From positions 1 through 38,254 of the forward strand of contig ONBG01000033.1 of NCBI GenBank assembly GCA_900316015.1: a stretch of 38,254 nt of DNA. The letters run 5' to 3'. Below are positions 31,501 to 38,254 of this stretch, piece by piece. The stretch's first letter is position 1; every line of letters begins with the position of its first letter. The notes beneath the pieces were generated by a model, which made no database searches, had not been told where the DNA came from, and saw nothing but the letters and a program-made list of their open reading frames with translations. The DNA is from an uncultured Prevotella sp. Its GTDB lineage: Bacteria; Bacteroidota; Bacteroidia; Bacteroidales; Bacteroidaceae. The position numbers and the translations under genes are program-made.

Positions 31501-31802
31501 GCTACTATCCACGTGCGAACTGGAATGGTGGACGTAACAATCAGGTACAAACGAAGTACCTGCAGAACGCAGCTTACTGCCGCCTGAAGAACCTCACCAT
31601 CGGCTATACCTTGCCGCAGCAACTCACACAGCGCTTCTACGTACAGAACCTGCGCGTGTTCTTCTCGGCTGAGAACCTCTTCACTATCACCGACTTCACC
31701 AAGCTGGGTGATCCTGAGATCATTGATGCAAGCGGCTGGGGATTCTCCAAGACTTATCCGCTGACCAAGAACTTCGCATTCGGCGTGAGCGTAACGCTCT
31801 AA
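28596..31802 (+). CDS. SusC/RagA-type TonB-dependent outer-membrane transporter, substrate unknown
   Basis: This 1068-residue outer-membrane importer belongs to a second locus. It shows a signal peptide, then a carboxypeptidase-like regulatory domain (CTGVVKDGTGEPIIGATV, about 40-115), LNEVVVVGFGTQKKANLTGA, a plug domain with PLVLIDGMEGN and ISVLKDAASSSIYGSRAAGG, and a barrel ending FAFGVSVTL. It differs clearly from the starch SusC in plug and barrel, so a different glycan is likely. The signal-peptide codons contain an eight-G run (LLLGG, 28652-28659) where gain or loss of one G would end translation within a few codons. susD-like follows after 34 nt. The nearby GH3 gene hints at a glycoside substrate but is on the other strand. 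Confidence 0.94.
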   Translation: MRKNTNQMRLLAICTALLLGGATLAAPSVNEATKVNQQDGQCTGVVKDGTGEPIIGATVSVKGQRAGAVTDIDGRFVLSGIKKGTVIHISYIGMADKEVTWNGGPLSITMKESEHSLNEVVVVGFGTQKKANLTGAVATISSKDLTSRPVNSAVDAMQGMVPGMNFSIGTGGGALNSNTRYNIRGTGTIGAGSSVAPLVLIDGMEGNLESINPQDIDNISVLKDAASSSIYGSRAAGGVILVTTKSGKAGKTTVNYNNNFRFNSPENMPHQLDSYNWALYMNAASINAGSGVWFSEKKLADIKAAQSDPSMTTMFANPQGRWEIWDANDLLPIANRDWLRTCFGNGFSQEHNVSVNGGNEKLRYYFSGNFLERKGLLKYGEDKRNRYTVTSKVDAQITNWAKLTYNMRFTRTDYNQPTMMDGLYYHNMCRYWPIIPVYDPNGHYVVTGSNPGDLENGGDTREQTDVNSHQLVLQLTPIKGLVINAEMNYSITNYNQHVDWLTTYGYDVNNVAFVFNNPNNAVKEYARKNNYFNPNIWAEYSFSLFNDHNFKVMAGYQSEEMHQRWFQGQQFGIIANLPTLHTTSSKPTVDGKYDEWATMGVFGRLNYDYQGKYLVEGNLRYDGSSRFLKDNRWNWSPSFSLGWNIARENFWKPIEKYVNQLKFRFSWGKLGNQNTDSWYPFYSTMGYSNLSGTWLVNGTKQNISSMPALVSTTLTWEKNRTTNIGVDWGAFNNRLTGSFEVFSRKTYDMVGPAPELPAILGASAPKVNNLDMTSRGFDLQVSWRDRIKDFNYGVTLTMTDSRVKIDKYPNPSKTLSQTYYKGAHLGDIWGYTTVGIAKTDEEMAEHLKTADQKALGSNWAAGDIMYADLNGDGKVDGGEGTADKPGDRKIIGNSTPRYNFGLNLTAAWKGFDLKVFFQGTLKRDYAVGSGDAVFWGACGIGKWQATGFKQHLDYFRNDPNDPLGENLNSYYPRANWNGGRNNQVQTKYLQNAAYCRLKNLTIGYTLPQQLTQRFYVQNLRVFFSAENLFTITDFTKLGDPEIIDASGWGFSKTYPLTKNFAFGVSVTL
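28652..28659 (+). repeat. G8 homopolymer in SusC-like signal-peptide codons
   Basis: Eight G in a row encode part of LLLGGA about 20 codons into the gene. With seven G the frame hits TAG about four codons later; with nine G it hits TGA after about ten. This is the position and form of a slipped-strand contingency tract, though eight is near the lower limit for high-rate slippage. Confidence 0.9.
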
Positions 31803-31836
31803 TCATATCACTAACCTTTTTAATAAAAAGACAATT

Positions 31837-33870
31837 ATGAATAAGACTTTCAAATATATGGCGATGGGTTGTGCAGCGCTATTGGTGGCATCCTGCAACG
31901 ACTTCCTCGACAGGGAGCCTAAGTCGGATATCACACCACAAGCCTACTTTACATCGGAAGCAGACTTGGCAGCCTATACCATTAACCAATATACATTCAA
32001 TAGTGTTAATCCAGGAAGCTATGGCATTAGCACTTTCGGAGATGACAATGGAACAGACAACCAGGCAGCCATGGGCGCTTCCTCGTTCTGGGCACCCGGC
32101 ACGTGGCTCGTGGGACAGGACGCAAGTCAGAGCAACAATAGCTGGGGCAGCGCATGGAACTTCTCGCGCATCCGCCAGATCAACTATTTCTTCGACCAGG
32201 TGATGCCGAAATACAAAGCAGGACAGATCTCTGGCAACGCCACCAATATCAAGCATTACATTGGTGAGGCGTACGTGATCCGCGCCTACGACTATTTCAC
32301 AGTCCTTAAGACCATCGGTGACGCACCGATCGTAACAACCGCGCTTCCTGATGATAAGTCTACGTTGATTGAAGCATCCAAACGGGAGCCGAGCTACAAG
32401 GTGGCTCGCTATATCATGAACTCTTTGGATACGGCTATCACCTATCTTTCCGAGACCGGTCCTGGTGGGAAGAACCGCGTGACCAAGGACGTGGCATACC
32501 TCCTTCGTTCCCGCGTGGCTCTCTATGAGGGTACTTGGCTCAAACACCACAAAGGGACAGCCTTCGTGCCCGGTGGCCCAGGATGGCCAGGCAGGGCTGA
32601 GGACGTACAGGGATTTGATATCGACAGCGAGATCAACTACTTCCTCACAGAGTGCATGAAGTCGGCAAAGGTAGTAGGCGACAAGTTGGTGAACAACCTT
32701 GTGGAGAACACCGACAGCAAGGAAGGCTTCGACAAGAACTTGAATGAGCTCAATCCTTACTACGGCATGTTCTGTAACCCAGACATGGACAAGTACAGCG
32801 AGGTGCTCATGTGGCGTGGCTATAACCTGAGTGAGAACGTGTCACACAACATCCAGATGCAGCTCATCCGCAACGGTGGAGGCACGGGATGGACGCGTGG
32901 TCTCGTCAACTCCTTCCTCATGCGCAACGGATTGCCTATCTATGCAGCAGGTTCCGGCTACAATCCTGAGTGGGAAAAGGAAGGCGTAAAGGCAACATTG
33001 CAGAATAGGGACTCCCGTATCCAGCAATTTACCAAGAAGGATGGCGACGTAGAGTTCTATACCTATTCGGGCGAGGAATCGTATTGGGATCCTACCTGGA
33101 TGGTGCGCGGTGCCTCAGAAACCAAGATGGTAACGGGCTTCGCTCTCAAGAAAGGAAAGTACTATTCACCCGATATGGAATCTCTTCATAACAAGGGTAA
33201 CACGGGTAGCGTTGTCTTCCGGGGCACAGAGGCTCTGCTCAACTACATGGAGGCATGCTATGAGTCGACCGGACGCATTGACGCTACTGCCGATCAGTAC
33301 TGGCGCGCCCTGCGCACCCGTGCTAAGGTTGACCCTGACTACACCAAGACCATTGCTGCCACCAACATGCAAGAGGAGGCAAAATGGGACTGGGGCGCTT
33401 ACTCTCACGGTAAATTGGTTGATCCTACCCTTTATAATATCCGCCGTGAGCGCCGCGATGAGTTCATTGGCGAAGGCTTCCGCTGGGATGACCTGCGCCG
33501 TTGGCGCGCTTGCGACCAGATCAATGGCTATCAGATCGAGGGCTTGCGCTTCTGGGGATCTATCTACGAGAACACGATGGTAGACGACAAAGGCAACAAC
33601 TATGTGAAAGTTGACGTGGAAGGTGGTACCGGCAATATCTCCAGCAAGGAGATCAGTGGCGACTATATCCACCCCTATCAGGTGAGCAAGAAGAACAACA
33701 ATGTGTTCGACGGCTATCACTTCACGCCCGCCCACTACCTCTCACCGATCCCACAGGCTGTGTTCCGCCAGACAGCCACAGGCGACCAGACCGACCTGAC
33801 TACTTCGAATGTATATCAGAATCCAGGCTGGCCATTAGTGGCTGGTCAAGGACCAACTGAGGTAAAATAA
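31837..33870 (+). CDS. SusD/RagB-type surface glycan-binding lipoprotein
   Basis: This is the partner of the preceding SusC-like transporter. The 677-residue lipoprotein has lipobox VASC (Cys20) followed by NDFLDREPKSDITP, the classic SusD start. The helical TPR scaffold is visible (IGEAYVIRAYDYFTVLKTIGDAPI; YLLRSRVALYEGTWLKHH), as is the C-terminal EALLNYMEACYESTGR and RRERRDEFIGEGFRWDDLRRWR. It is about 125 residues longer than starch SusD, which suggests a larger binding face and a different ligand. The ligand cannot be named from sequence. A perfect hairpin follows its stop, before a small lipoprotein gene. Confidence 0.94.
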   Translation: MNKTFKYMAMGCAALLVASCNDFLDREPKSDITPQAYFTSEADLAAYTINQYTFNSVNPGSYGISTFGDDNGTDNQAAMGASSFWAPGTWLVGQDASQSNNSWGSAWNFSRIRQINYFFDQVMPKYKAGQISGNATNIKHYIGEAYVIRAYDYFTVLKTIGDAPIVTTALPDDKSTLIEASKREPSYKVARYIMNSLDTAITYLSETGPGGKNRVTKDVAYLLRSRVALYEGTWLKHHKGTAFVPGGPGWPGRAEDVQGFDIDSEINYFLTECMKSAKVVGDKLVNNLVENTDSKEGFDKNLNELNPYYGMFCNPDMDKYSEVLMWRGYNLSENVSHNIQMQLIRNGGGTGWTRGLVNSFLMRNGLPIYAAGSGYNPEWEKEGVKATLQNRDSRIQQFTKKDGDVEFYTYSGEESYWDPTWMVRGASETKMVTGFALKKGKYYSPDMESLHNKGNTGSVVFRGTEALLNYMEACYESTGRIDATADQYWRALRTRAKVDPDYTKTIAATNMQEEAKWDWGAYSHGKLVDPTLYNIRRERRDEFIGEGFRWDDLRRWRACDQINGYQIEGLRFWGSIYENTMVDDKGNNYVKVDVEGGTGNISSKEISGDYIHPYQVSKKNNNVFDGYHFTPAHYLSPIPQAVFRQTATGDQTDLTTSNVYQNPGWPLVAGQGPTEVK

Positions 33871-33887
33871 GATAGCAGGATAACCAT

Positions 33888-33920
33888 AGTACCCTTTCTT
33901 GCGCGACAAGAAAGGGTACT
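33888..33920 (+). other. Perfect 14-bp hairpin after the second susD
   Basis: AGTACCCTTTCTTG (33888-33901) and CAAGAAAGGGTACT (33907-33920) are exact inverted repeats around a five-base loop, 17 nt after the stop. CTTAAAAG follows, with no T-run, so it may attenuate rather than end transcription into the lipoprotein gene. Confidence 0.6.
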
Positions 33921-33982
33921 CTTAAAAGACACAACGAAGGCAACAAAGAAGACTATCTCACATTTTAAAAAATATAGAATTT

Positions 33983-34465
33983 ATGAAGAAGGTATTTCTA
34001 TGCATAATGGTAGCCTTAACAGGCTTTGTCGTGACGAGTTGCGACCATGATGACGATTTCTTGAAGGAATCCGATTTTGAAACCAATGATATAAGGTCAT
34101 GGGATAAATGGGGACCAACTTTAGATGAATCTGGAAACGTAATGCACTTCAATAGCATTAAGGGTACAGTCGCAGAAGACAAGAATTTATCTGATCAACA
34201 AGGGAAGTATTATATCAAAGTAGATAAAAGCAAATATTTCCCTAAAGTTCAGTCGGAAGCTCCCTACCTCACTGACGAAGACTTCAGGGTGTATCCCCTC
34301 ACCATCAAATTGACAAAAGAAGATGTGGGGAAGAAAGTCAAGCTAAGTGGATATGCTGGTATCAACCGAGGCTTTTTAAATAAAGGTCCGAAGGTTTGCT
34401 ACTTCGTTACTGAAGAGTACTATGATCCCGATCAAGAGGTCATCTTATTCAATACCGGCAAATAG
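33983..34465 (+). CDS. Small acidic surface lipoprotein, unknown function
   Basis: The 160-residue protein has a lipoprotein signal (FVVTSC, Cys20) followed by DHDDD, a strong surface-export-type acidic tag. The rest is a single compact, probably beta-rich domain with many charged residues (LTKEDVGKKVKLSGYAGINRG, VCYFVTEEYYDPDQEV). I do not recognise the family. Base use is clearly more A/T-rich than in the neighbouring susC/susD genes, hinting at separate origin. It lies 112 nt after the SusD-like gene, in the place where such loci often carry an extra surface glycan-binding protein, so that role is possible but unproven. A bidirectional terminator follows. Confidence 0.75.
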   Translation: MKKVFLCIMVALTGFVVTSCDHDDDFLKESDFETNDIRSWDKWGPTLDESGNVMHFNSIKGTVAEDKNLSDQQGKYYIKVDKSKYFPKVQSEAPYLTDEDFRVYPLTIKLTKEDVGKKVKLSGYAGINRGFLNKGPKVCYFVTEEYYDPDQEVILFNTGK

Positions 34466-34502
34466 CAGTGATGTCTATTCAGTAAATCTCAACATTCATT
34501 CA

Positions 34503-34545
34503 AAAAGGAGGACATACGACGCGGTATGCCCTCCTTTTGTTTTTC
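34503..34545. terminator. Bidirectional terminator between the lipoprotein and GH3 genes
   Basis: AAAAGGAGGACATAC (34503-34517) pairs with GTATGCCCTCCTTTT (34524-34538) with one A-C mismatch and a six-base loop. T-rich DNA follows on the plus strand (GTTTTTCCTTT), and a T5 run follows on the minus strand, so it can serve both convergent genes. Confidence 0.8.
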
Positions 34546-34547
34546 CT

Positions 34548-37013
34548 TTATTTCATCTGTGAGTCATTCATGATCTGATGCTCTTTCTCTGTATCCGTTG
34601 CCTGCTTTATGACTGTCTGTTTCCCTACGAAGAAACTGTCAGTAAGGCGGATGTCTGAATAGGAAGAGCCGATACGCACCTTAAACTCCCCGGGTTCTAC
34701 CACCCTGTCCCCGTTGGCATTGATCATAATCAGGTCATCAGGCCGGATGGGGAAGGTAACGGTCTGGGTCTCCCCCGGATTCAGGTGAAGCCGTGTGAAA
34801 CCACGCAAGTTCTGCTCATAGGTGGTCGTACTGCTGATTACATCCGTTATATAGAGTTGCGGAACCTCATCCCCAGCCACCTTTCCTGTATTGGTAACGT
34901 CAAAGCTTACCGTGACATGTCCTGTGCTAGTCTGCACGCTGTCGATCTTCAGATGCGAGTAAGCGAACGTCGTATAGGACAGTCCATGCCCAAAGCAATA
35001 GAGCAATCCCTTATTACCCACGGTATGATACCGCATTTCCTCGTAATTGGCATTGGGCTTGGTAGGCACGTTCATGGGCAACTGTCCCACGGACACCGGC
35101 CATGTGTTTGCCAACTTTCCACCAGGATTGTAATCTCCTTTCAGAGCCTCAGCCACTGCCGTACCTGCCTGTGCGCCTGGATATCCTGCGGCGAGGATCG
35201 CTGGGCAGTATTTCTGGGCGTAGTTGATGGTGGCTGGACGCCCCCACATCAGTACCAATACTACGGGCTTCCCTGTTTTTACCAATGCCTCTAACAGTTC
35301 TTCCTGATGACCCGGAAGGTCAAGACTGGTACGGGTACGGCTCTCGCCAGAGGTCTGTGGACCATCTCCCAACACCGCCACGACCACGTCACTCTTCTTC
35401 GCCAAGTCAACTGCCTCCTTCACCATCTTCTGTTCTGCGGAGGATAAGGTATCACGGATCAGCTCGTTCTCTGGCCATCCCTTGCTCACGATTTCGATTC
35501 CCTTGGCATAGTCGACAGTGATATCCTTCCGGTCTGCATAGATCTTCTTCAATCCTTGATAAACACTGACGAAACCCTTATAGTCAGATGGACCATAATG
35601 CGTGGAAACATAGTTGGACGCATTGGCATTCGGACCGATCACGGCAATATGGTGATAGCTGTCACCGAGTGGCAGGATGTTATCCTTGTTCTTCAAGAGC
35701 ACGAGGCATTCGCGCGAAGCCTGCAAGGCGATATCCATGTGCTCCTGGTTGCTGACGATCTTATCAGCGGTCTTGGGAGAGGCGGAATACGGATGATCGA
35801 ACAGTCCCAGCCAGAACTTGACGTACAAGACATCCCTGACCATCTTGTTGAGTTGCGCTTCAGAGATCTTCCCCTCTTTCACGTTTGCCCGTACATTGTG
35901 AATATATTCGTCGGGAGTGGTGAAGTCGGTCCGCACGTTCAGTCCTGCGTTCACCGCCAACTGGCACGCCTCCTTGTTATCCGCAGCCACATGGTGGATG
36001 TGGGCGAGCCGTCCGATGGCATAGCTGTCAGAGACCACATATCCCTTGAAGCCCATCTCCCCACGCAGCACATCCGTCAGGTAATGATGGTTGGCAGCCA
36101 TCGGCACCCCATTATAGTCCGCATAACAGCACATCACGCCCAAAGCGCCAGCCTCTTGGAATACTTTCCGGAAGGGATATTCATGAATGTAGTACATCTC
36201 TGATGGAGTGATATGCGGGTCGGTGCGTGCGTCCCATTGCCGTGCGCCCTTGCAGTCGCCGTAGCCCACGAAGTGCTTCGGAGTGGAGACCACATGTTCC
36301 TCTTGCAGCCCTCTGGCCATGGCCACGCCCATGCGAGCCACTAAATAAGGATCCTCGCCGATGCTGCCGTCGCAACGTCCCCAACGCTGGTCACGGGCAA
36401 CATCCAAGATCGGGGCATACACATTCGTGTAGCCCACAGCCCTTGCCTCCTGCCCCACGACACGTCCCTCGCGGTAGGCCATCAGCGTATCCCAGGTACA
36501 TCCCAAGCCATTCATCGAAGGAAAACTGGTCGCACCCGCCTCCACAAGTCCACGGATGCCTTCATTGGTAAAGTCAACGGGGATGCCCAACCGGGTTTGC
36601 TCCACGAAGAAACGTTGGATCTCCGTCAGGCTCTCGGCTAATTTCGAGGGTACCTTGACCTCTCGGTTCAGTTGCTCGTCGATATTGGCAATGCCATCCT
36701 TGAAGATCATGTTCTTCCATTGGGCGGTGGGCATGCTGTCCTTGAGCACTTTATTATAGCCATAATAAGTGGCAAGCTGGCATGACTTTTCCTCTAACGT
36801 CATCTGACGGATCAGGTCGTCAATGCGCTTGTCCACCGGTTGGGAGGGATCCTCATACACGTCCTTCTTCCCGTTCTTGTTGAAGTCCACCCATCCTTTG
36901 TGGTACATGGACTTCTTCGCGGGGTAAATTTTCCTACTGTCTACCTGTTGCGCGGCAAACGCAGTGGCAGAGATACATAATAAAGCTCCAAATACTGTTG
37001 TAATAGATTTCAT
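34548..37013 (-). CDS. GH3 family glycoside hydrolase (beta-glucosidase/beta-xylosidase type)
   Basis: This retaining exo-acting beta-glycosidase has 821 residues and a signal peptide ending ATAFA, so it is probably periplasmic. The mature N-terminus has an EF-hand-like loop, DFNKNGKKDVYED (43-55), then the GH3 barrel with GRCDGSIGEDPYLV, the STPKHFVGYG substrate-binding pair (Lys246, His247) and the nucleophile Asp329 in VVSDSYAI; the common SDW is SDS here. The alpha/beta sandwich domain has SGESRTRTSLDLPGHQ (Glu557 a candidate acid/base), and a fibronectin-like C-domain follows (YTTFAYSHLKI to FKVRIGSSYSDIRL). The exact sugar specificity cannot be decided. It converges on the second Sus-like locus and has its own promoter. 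Confidence 0.93.
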   Translation of the reverse strand: MKSITTVFGALLCISATAFAAQQVDSRKIYPAKKSMYHKGWVDFNKNGKKDVYEDPSQPVDKRIDDLIRQMTLEEKSCQLATYYGYNKVLKDSMPTAQWKNMIFKDGIANIDEQLNREVKVPSKLAESLTEIQRFFVEQTRLGIPVDFTNEGIRGLVEAGATSFPSMNGLGCTWDTLMAYREGRVVGQEARAVGYTNVYAPILDVARDQRWGRCDGSIGEDPYLVARMGVAMARGLQEEHVVSTPKHFVGYGDCKGARQWDARTDPHITPSEMYYIHEYPFRKVFQEAGALGVMCCYADYNGVPMAANHHYLTDVLRGEMGFKGYVVSDSYAIGRLAHIHHVAADNKEACQLAVNAGLNVRTDFTTPDEYIHNVRANVKEGKISEAQLNKMVRDVLYVKFWLGLFDHPYSASPKTADKIVSNQEHMDIALQASRECLVLLKNKDNILPLGDSYHHIAVIGPNANASNYVSTHYGPSDYKGFVSVYQGLKKIYADRKDITVDYAKGIEIVSKGWPENELIRDTLSSAEQKMVKEAVDLAKKSDVVVAVLGDGPQTSGESRTRTSLDLPGHQEELLEALVKTGKPVVLVLMWGRPATINYAQKYCPAILAAGYPGAQAGTAVAEALKGDYNPGGKLANTWPVSVGQLPMNVPTKPNANYEEMRYHTVGNKGLLYCFGHGLSYTTFAYSHLKIDSVQTSTGHVTVSFDVTNTGKVAGDEVPQLYITDVISSTTTYEQNLRGFTRLHLNPGETQTVTFPIRPDDLIMINANGDRVVEPGEFKVRIGSSYSDIRLTDSFFVGKQTVIKQATDTEKEHQIMNDSQMK

Positions 37014-37047
37014 GAAGTTAGATGTTAAATTATCTTTTTAATCCATG

Positions 37048-37079
37048 CAAAGGTACTCCTTTTCTTGTTGTTCTGCAAG
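37048..37079 (-). promoter_or_regulatory. GH3 gene promoter
   Basis: Read on the minus strand: CTTG (37076-37079), 20 nt, then TACCTTTG (37048-37055). The -7 box is a perfect consensus match and the -33 has one mismatch. It leaves a leader of about 28 nt before the GH3 ATG. Confidence 0.6.
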
Positions 37080-37126
37080 GAAAAGAGAAAAGAAAATGCC
37101 TGACAGGGAGAAGAATATCCTTCCCC

Positions 37127-38056
37127 TCACAAGACGATACGAGCCGTTTGCATAGGCTTCAGCATGTCCCGGGGCACGCTGTCCTTAATATTGGTAACGA
37201 GAAAGTCGAGCAAGGTGCGCCGGAAAAAGTCATCGGTTACCGCCATGACGATCTCGCGGGTGGGGATGGGCAAGGCGAAGGGACGGACCAAGAGACGCTG
37301 CCGATCGCTGAGCTGGTGGACGGCGAGCTCAGGAATGAAGGTCACGCCCTTCCCGCTTTCTACCATGCGCATGAAGGTCTCGATGCTCCCTAAGCTATAG
37401 GTTTTCTTGCTTTGCACGGCGGCTGGCAACTGACAGAACTTCACCAGCTGGTCGCGGAAGCAATGCCCCTCGTCCAAGAGCCAAAGGAAGTCGTTGGAAA
37501 AGTCGGTGGTTTTCACCACCTGACGACTGAACAGGGGATCATTGGAAGAGACATAAGCATAGAACTGTTCGTAATATAAGGTGGTGAGCTGCAATCCGTC
37601 CAATCCTTCCACCTTGGCCATGATGGCGGCATCGATAGCAGAATCAGCCAAAGCCTTTTTCATGACGGAAGTTTTCATCTCGATGACCCGCACGTCCATC
37701 TCCTGATGCTCATTGAGCAGATGAGGCAGGAAACGGGGCAAAAGATAAGGGGCGATGGTAGGCAGCACGCCAATGGTAAAGGTGCCAGCCAAAGAATGGC
37801 GGTCTTCCTCGACCGCGCTCCTTAGGTTCCTCGCCTCGTGGAGCACTTCACGGGCATGCCGGATCACCACCCTTCCTGCCTGCGTCGGCGCAATAGGCTG
37901 GCGACGGCGGTCGAAGATCTTCAGTCCAAGCTCCTCCTCCAATTTCTGGATCATGGAACTCAAGGTGGGTTGTGTAACCTTGCATGCATCCGCAGCCTTG
38001 GCAAAATGGCGGTACTTGTCTAATGCCAACACATATTCTAATTGCTGTAACGTCAT
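37127..38056 (-). CDS. oxyR: OxyR-type LysR family redox regulator
   Basis: This peroxide-sensing transcription regulator has 309 residues. The N-terminal winged helix-turn-helix (LEYVLALDKYRHFAKAADACKVTQPTLSSMIQKLE) is standard LysR. The effector domain has DEGHCFRDQLVKFC with Cys199 and Cys208, the same numbers and spacing as the two redox cysteines of E. coli OxyR, which form the activating disulfide. Other LysR subfamilies lack this pair. In Bacteroides OxyR controls catalase, dps and ahpCF. None of these is visible here, and no dps gene begins in the visible upstream DNA. A -7-like TAACTTCG lies about 27 nt before the start. It is oriented towards GH3 but a separate GH3 promoter lies between. 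Confidence 0.92.
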   Translation of the reverse strand: MTLQQLEYVLALDKYRHFAKAADACKVTQPTLSSMIQKLEEELGLKIFDRRRQPIAPTQAGRVVIRHAREVLHEARNLRSAVEEDRHSLAGTFTIGVLPTIAPYLLPRFLPHLLNEHQEMDVRVIEMKTSVMKKALADSAIDAAIMAKVEGLDGLQLTTLYYEQFYAYVSSNDPLFSRQVVKTTDFSNDFLWLLDEGHCFRDQLVKFCQLPAAVQSKKTYSLGSIETFMRMVESGKGVTFIPELAVHQLSDRQRLLVRPFALPIPTREIVMAVTDDFFRRTLLDFLVTNIKDSVPRDMLKPMQTARIVL

Positions 38057-38212
38057 AATTTCTCTTCTGATAAATGATATTGCGAAGTTAGCAATAAATC
38101 TCGATAAGCCACCGTTTTCCCCTTTGTTTTTTTGATTTCTTTATCTTTTCGCTCCTTGTATTGTACTGAATAAGTTGACACTTCATTAAAAAGAAGTAAA
38201 AGGAAAAAAGTA

Positions 38213-38254
38213 ATGAATCAGTACACTGAAGAAGAAAAACTTCTGTTATTAAAA
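38213..38254 (+). CDS. Start of an unidentified gene cut by the window end
   Basis: ATG followed by 13 open codons (MNQYTEEEKLLLLK) to the last base. The A-rich upstream sequence AAAAGGAAAAAAGTA looks like a Bacteroidota translation start. It is divergent from oxyR with a gap of about 156 bp. Too little is present to name a family. Confidence 0.4.
   Translation, partial: MNQYTEEEKLLLLK

Overview
The window looks like chromosomal DNA from a Bacteroidota, most likely a Prevotella-type gut or rumen organism. The evidence is two SusC/SusD pairs, lipoproteins with acidic residues after the lipid-bearing cysteine, Bacteroidota-type promoters (TTTG, 19-21 nt, TAnnTTTG), a LacI-type regulator in place of SusR, and an alpha-amylase with a tail resembling the type IX secretion C-terminal domain. 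The genus is inferred from protein style; no database search was possible.

Left end (1-911): the terminator of an off-window gene, a good promoter, a possible small W/D-rich Bacteroidales peptide overlapping a protein-like fragment, and three promoter-like direct repeats leading to purL. Next (912-6653) comes a tightly packed plus-strand operon: purL (FGAM synthase), two half-size ChrA chromate transporters and an EamA/DMT permease.

Core (6694-28212): a complete starch/maltodextrin utilisation locus built around a divergent centre. Minus strand: lacI-type regulator and SLC45-like MFS sugar permease, then a second unit of GH77 4-alpha-glucanotransferase, GH97 alpha-glucosidase (SusB type), type I pullulanase and neopullulanase (SusA type). 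Plus strand: susC, susD, susE-like and susF-like genes, then a separately terminated GH13 alpha-amylase with a CBM26-like module. Working model: the amylase cuts starch outside the cell, SusDEF bind it, and SusC imports oligosaccharides. SusA, pullulanase and GH97 trim them in the periplasm, the MFS permease moves maltose or short dextrins across the inner membrane, and GH77 processes them in the cytoplasm. A palindrome related to GCAAACGTTTGC occurs before the GH77 unit, between lacI and susC, and twice before the amylase, which suggests one LacI-type regulon.

Right part (28213-38254): a second SusC/SusD pair with its own promoter and a G8 tract in the SusC signal-peptide codons, a small acidic lipoprotein of unknown role, a convergent GH3 glycosidase, an OxyR-type LysR regulator with both redox cysteines, and the first 14 codons of a gene running off the window.

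The most unusual region is the roughly 590-bp stretch before the amylase. It holds a 22-bp inverted-repeat pair with an asymmetric 2-bp core, a cluster of GGTTG(A/T)CA repeats and two or three operator-like palindromes. It may be a complex, possibly invertible, control region.
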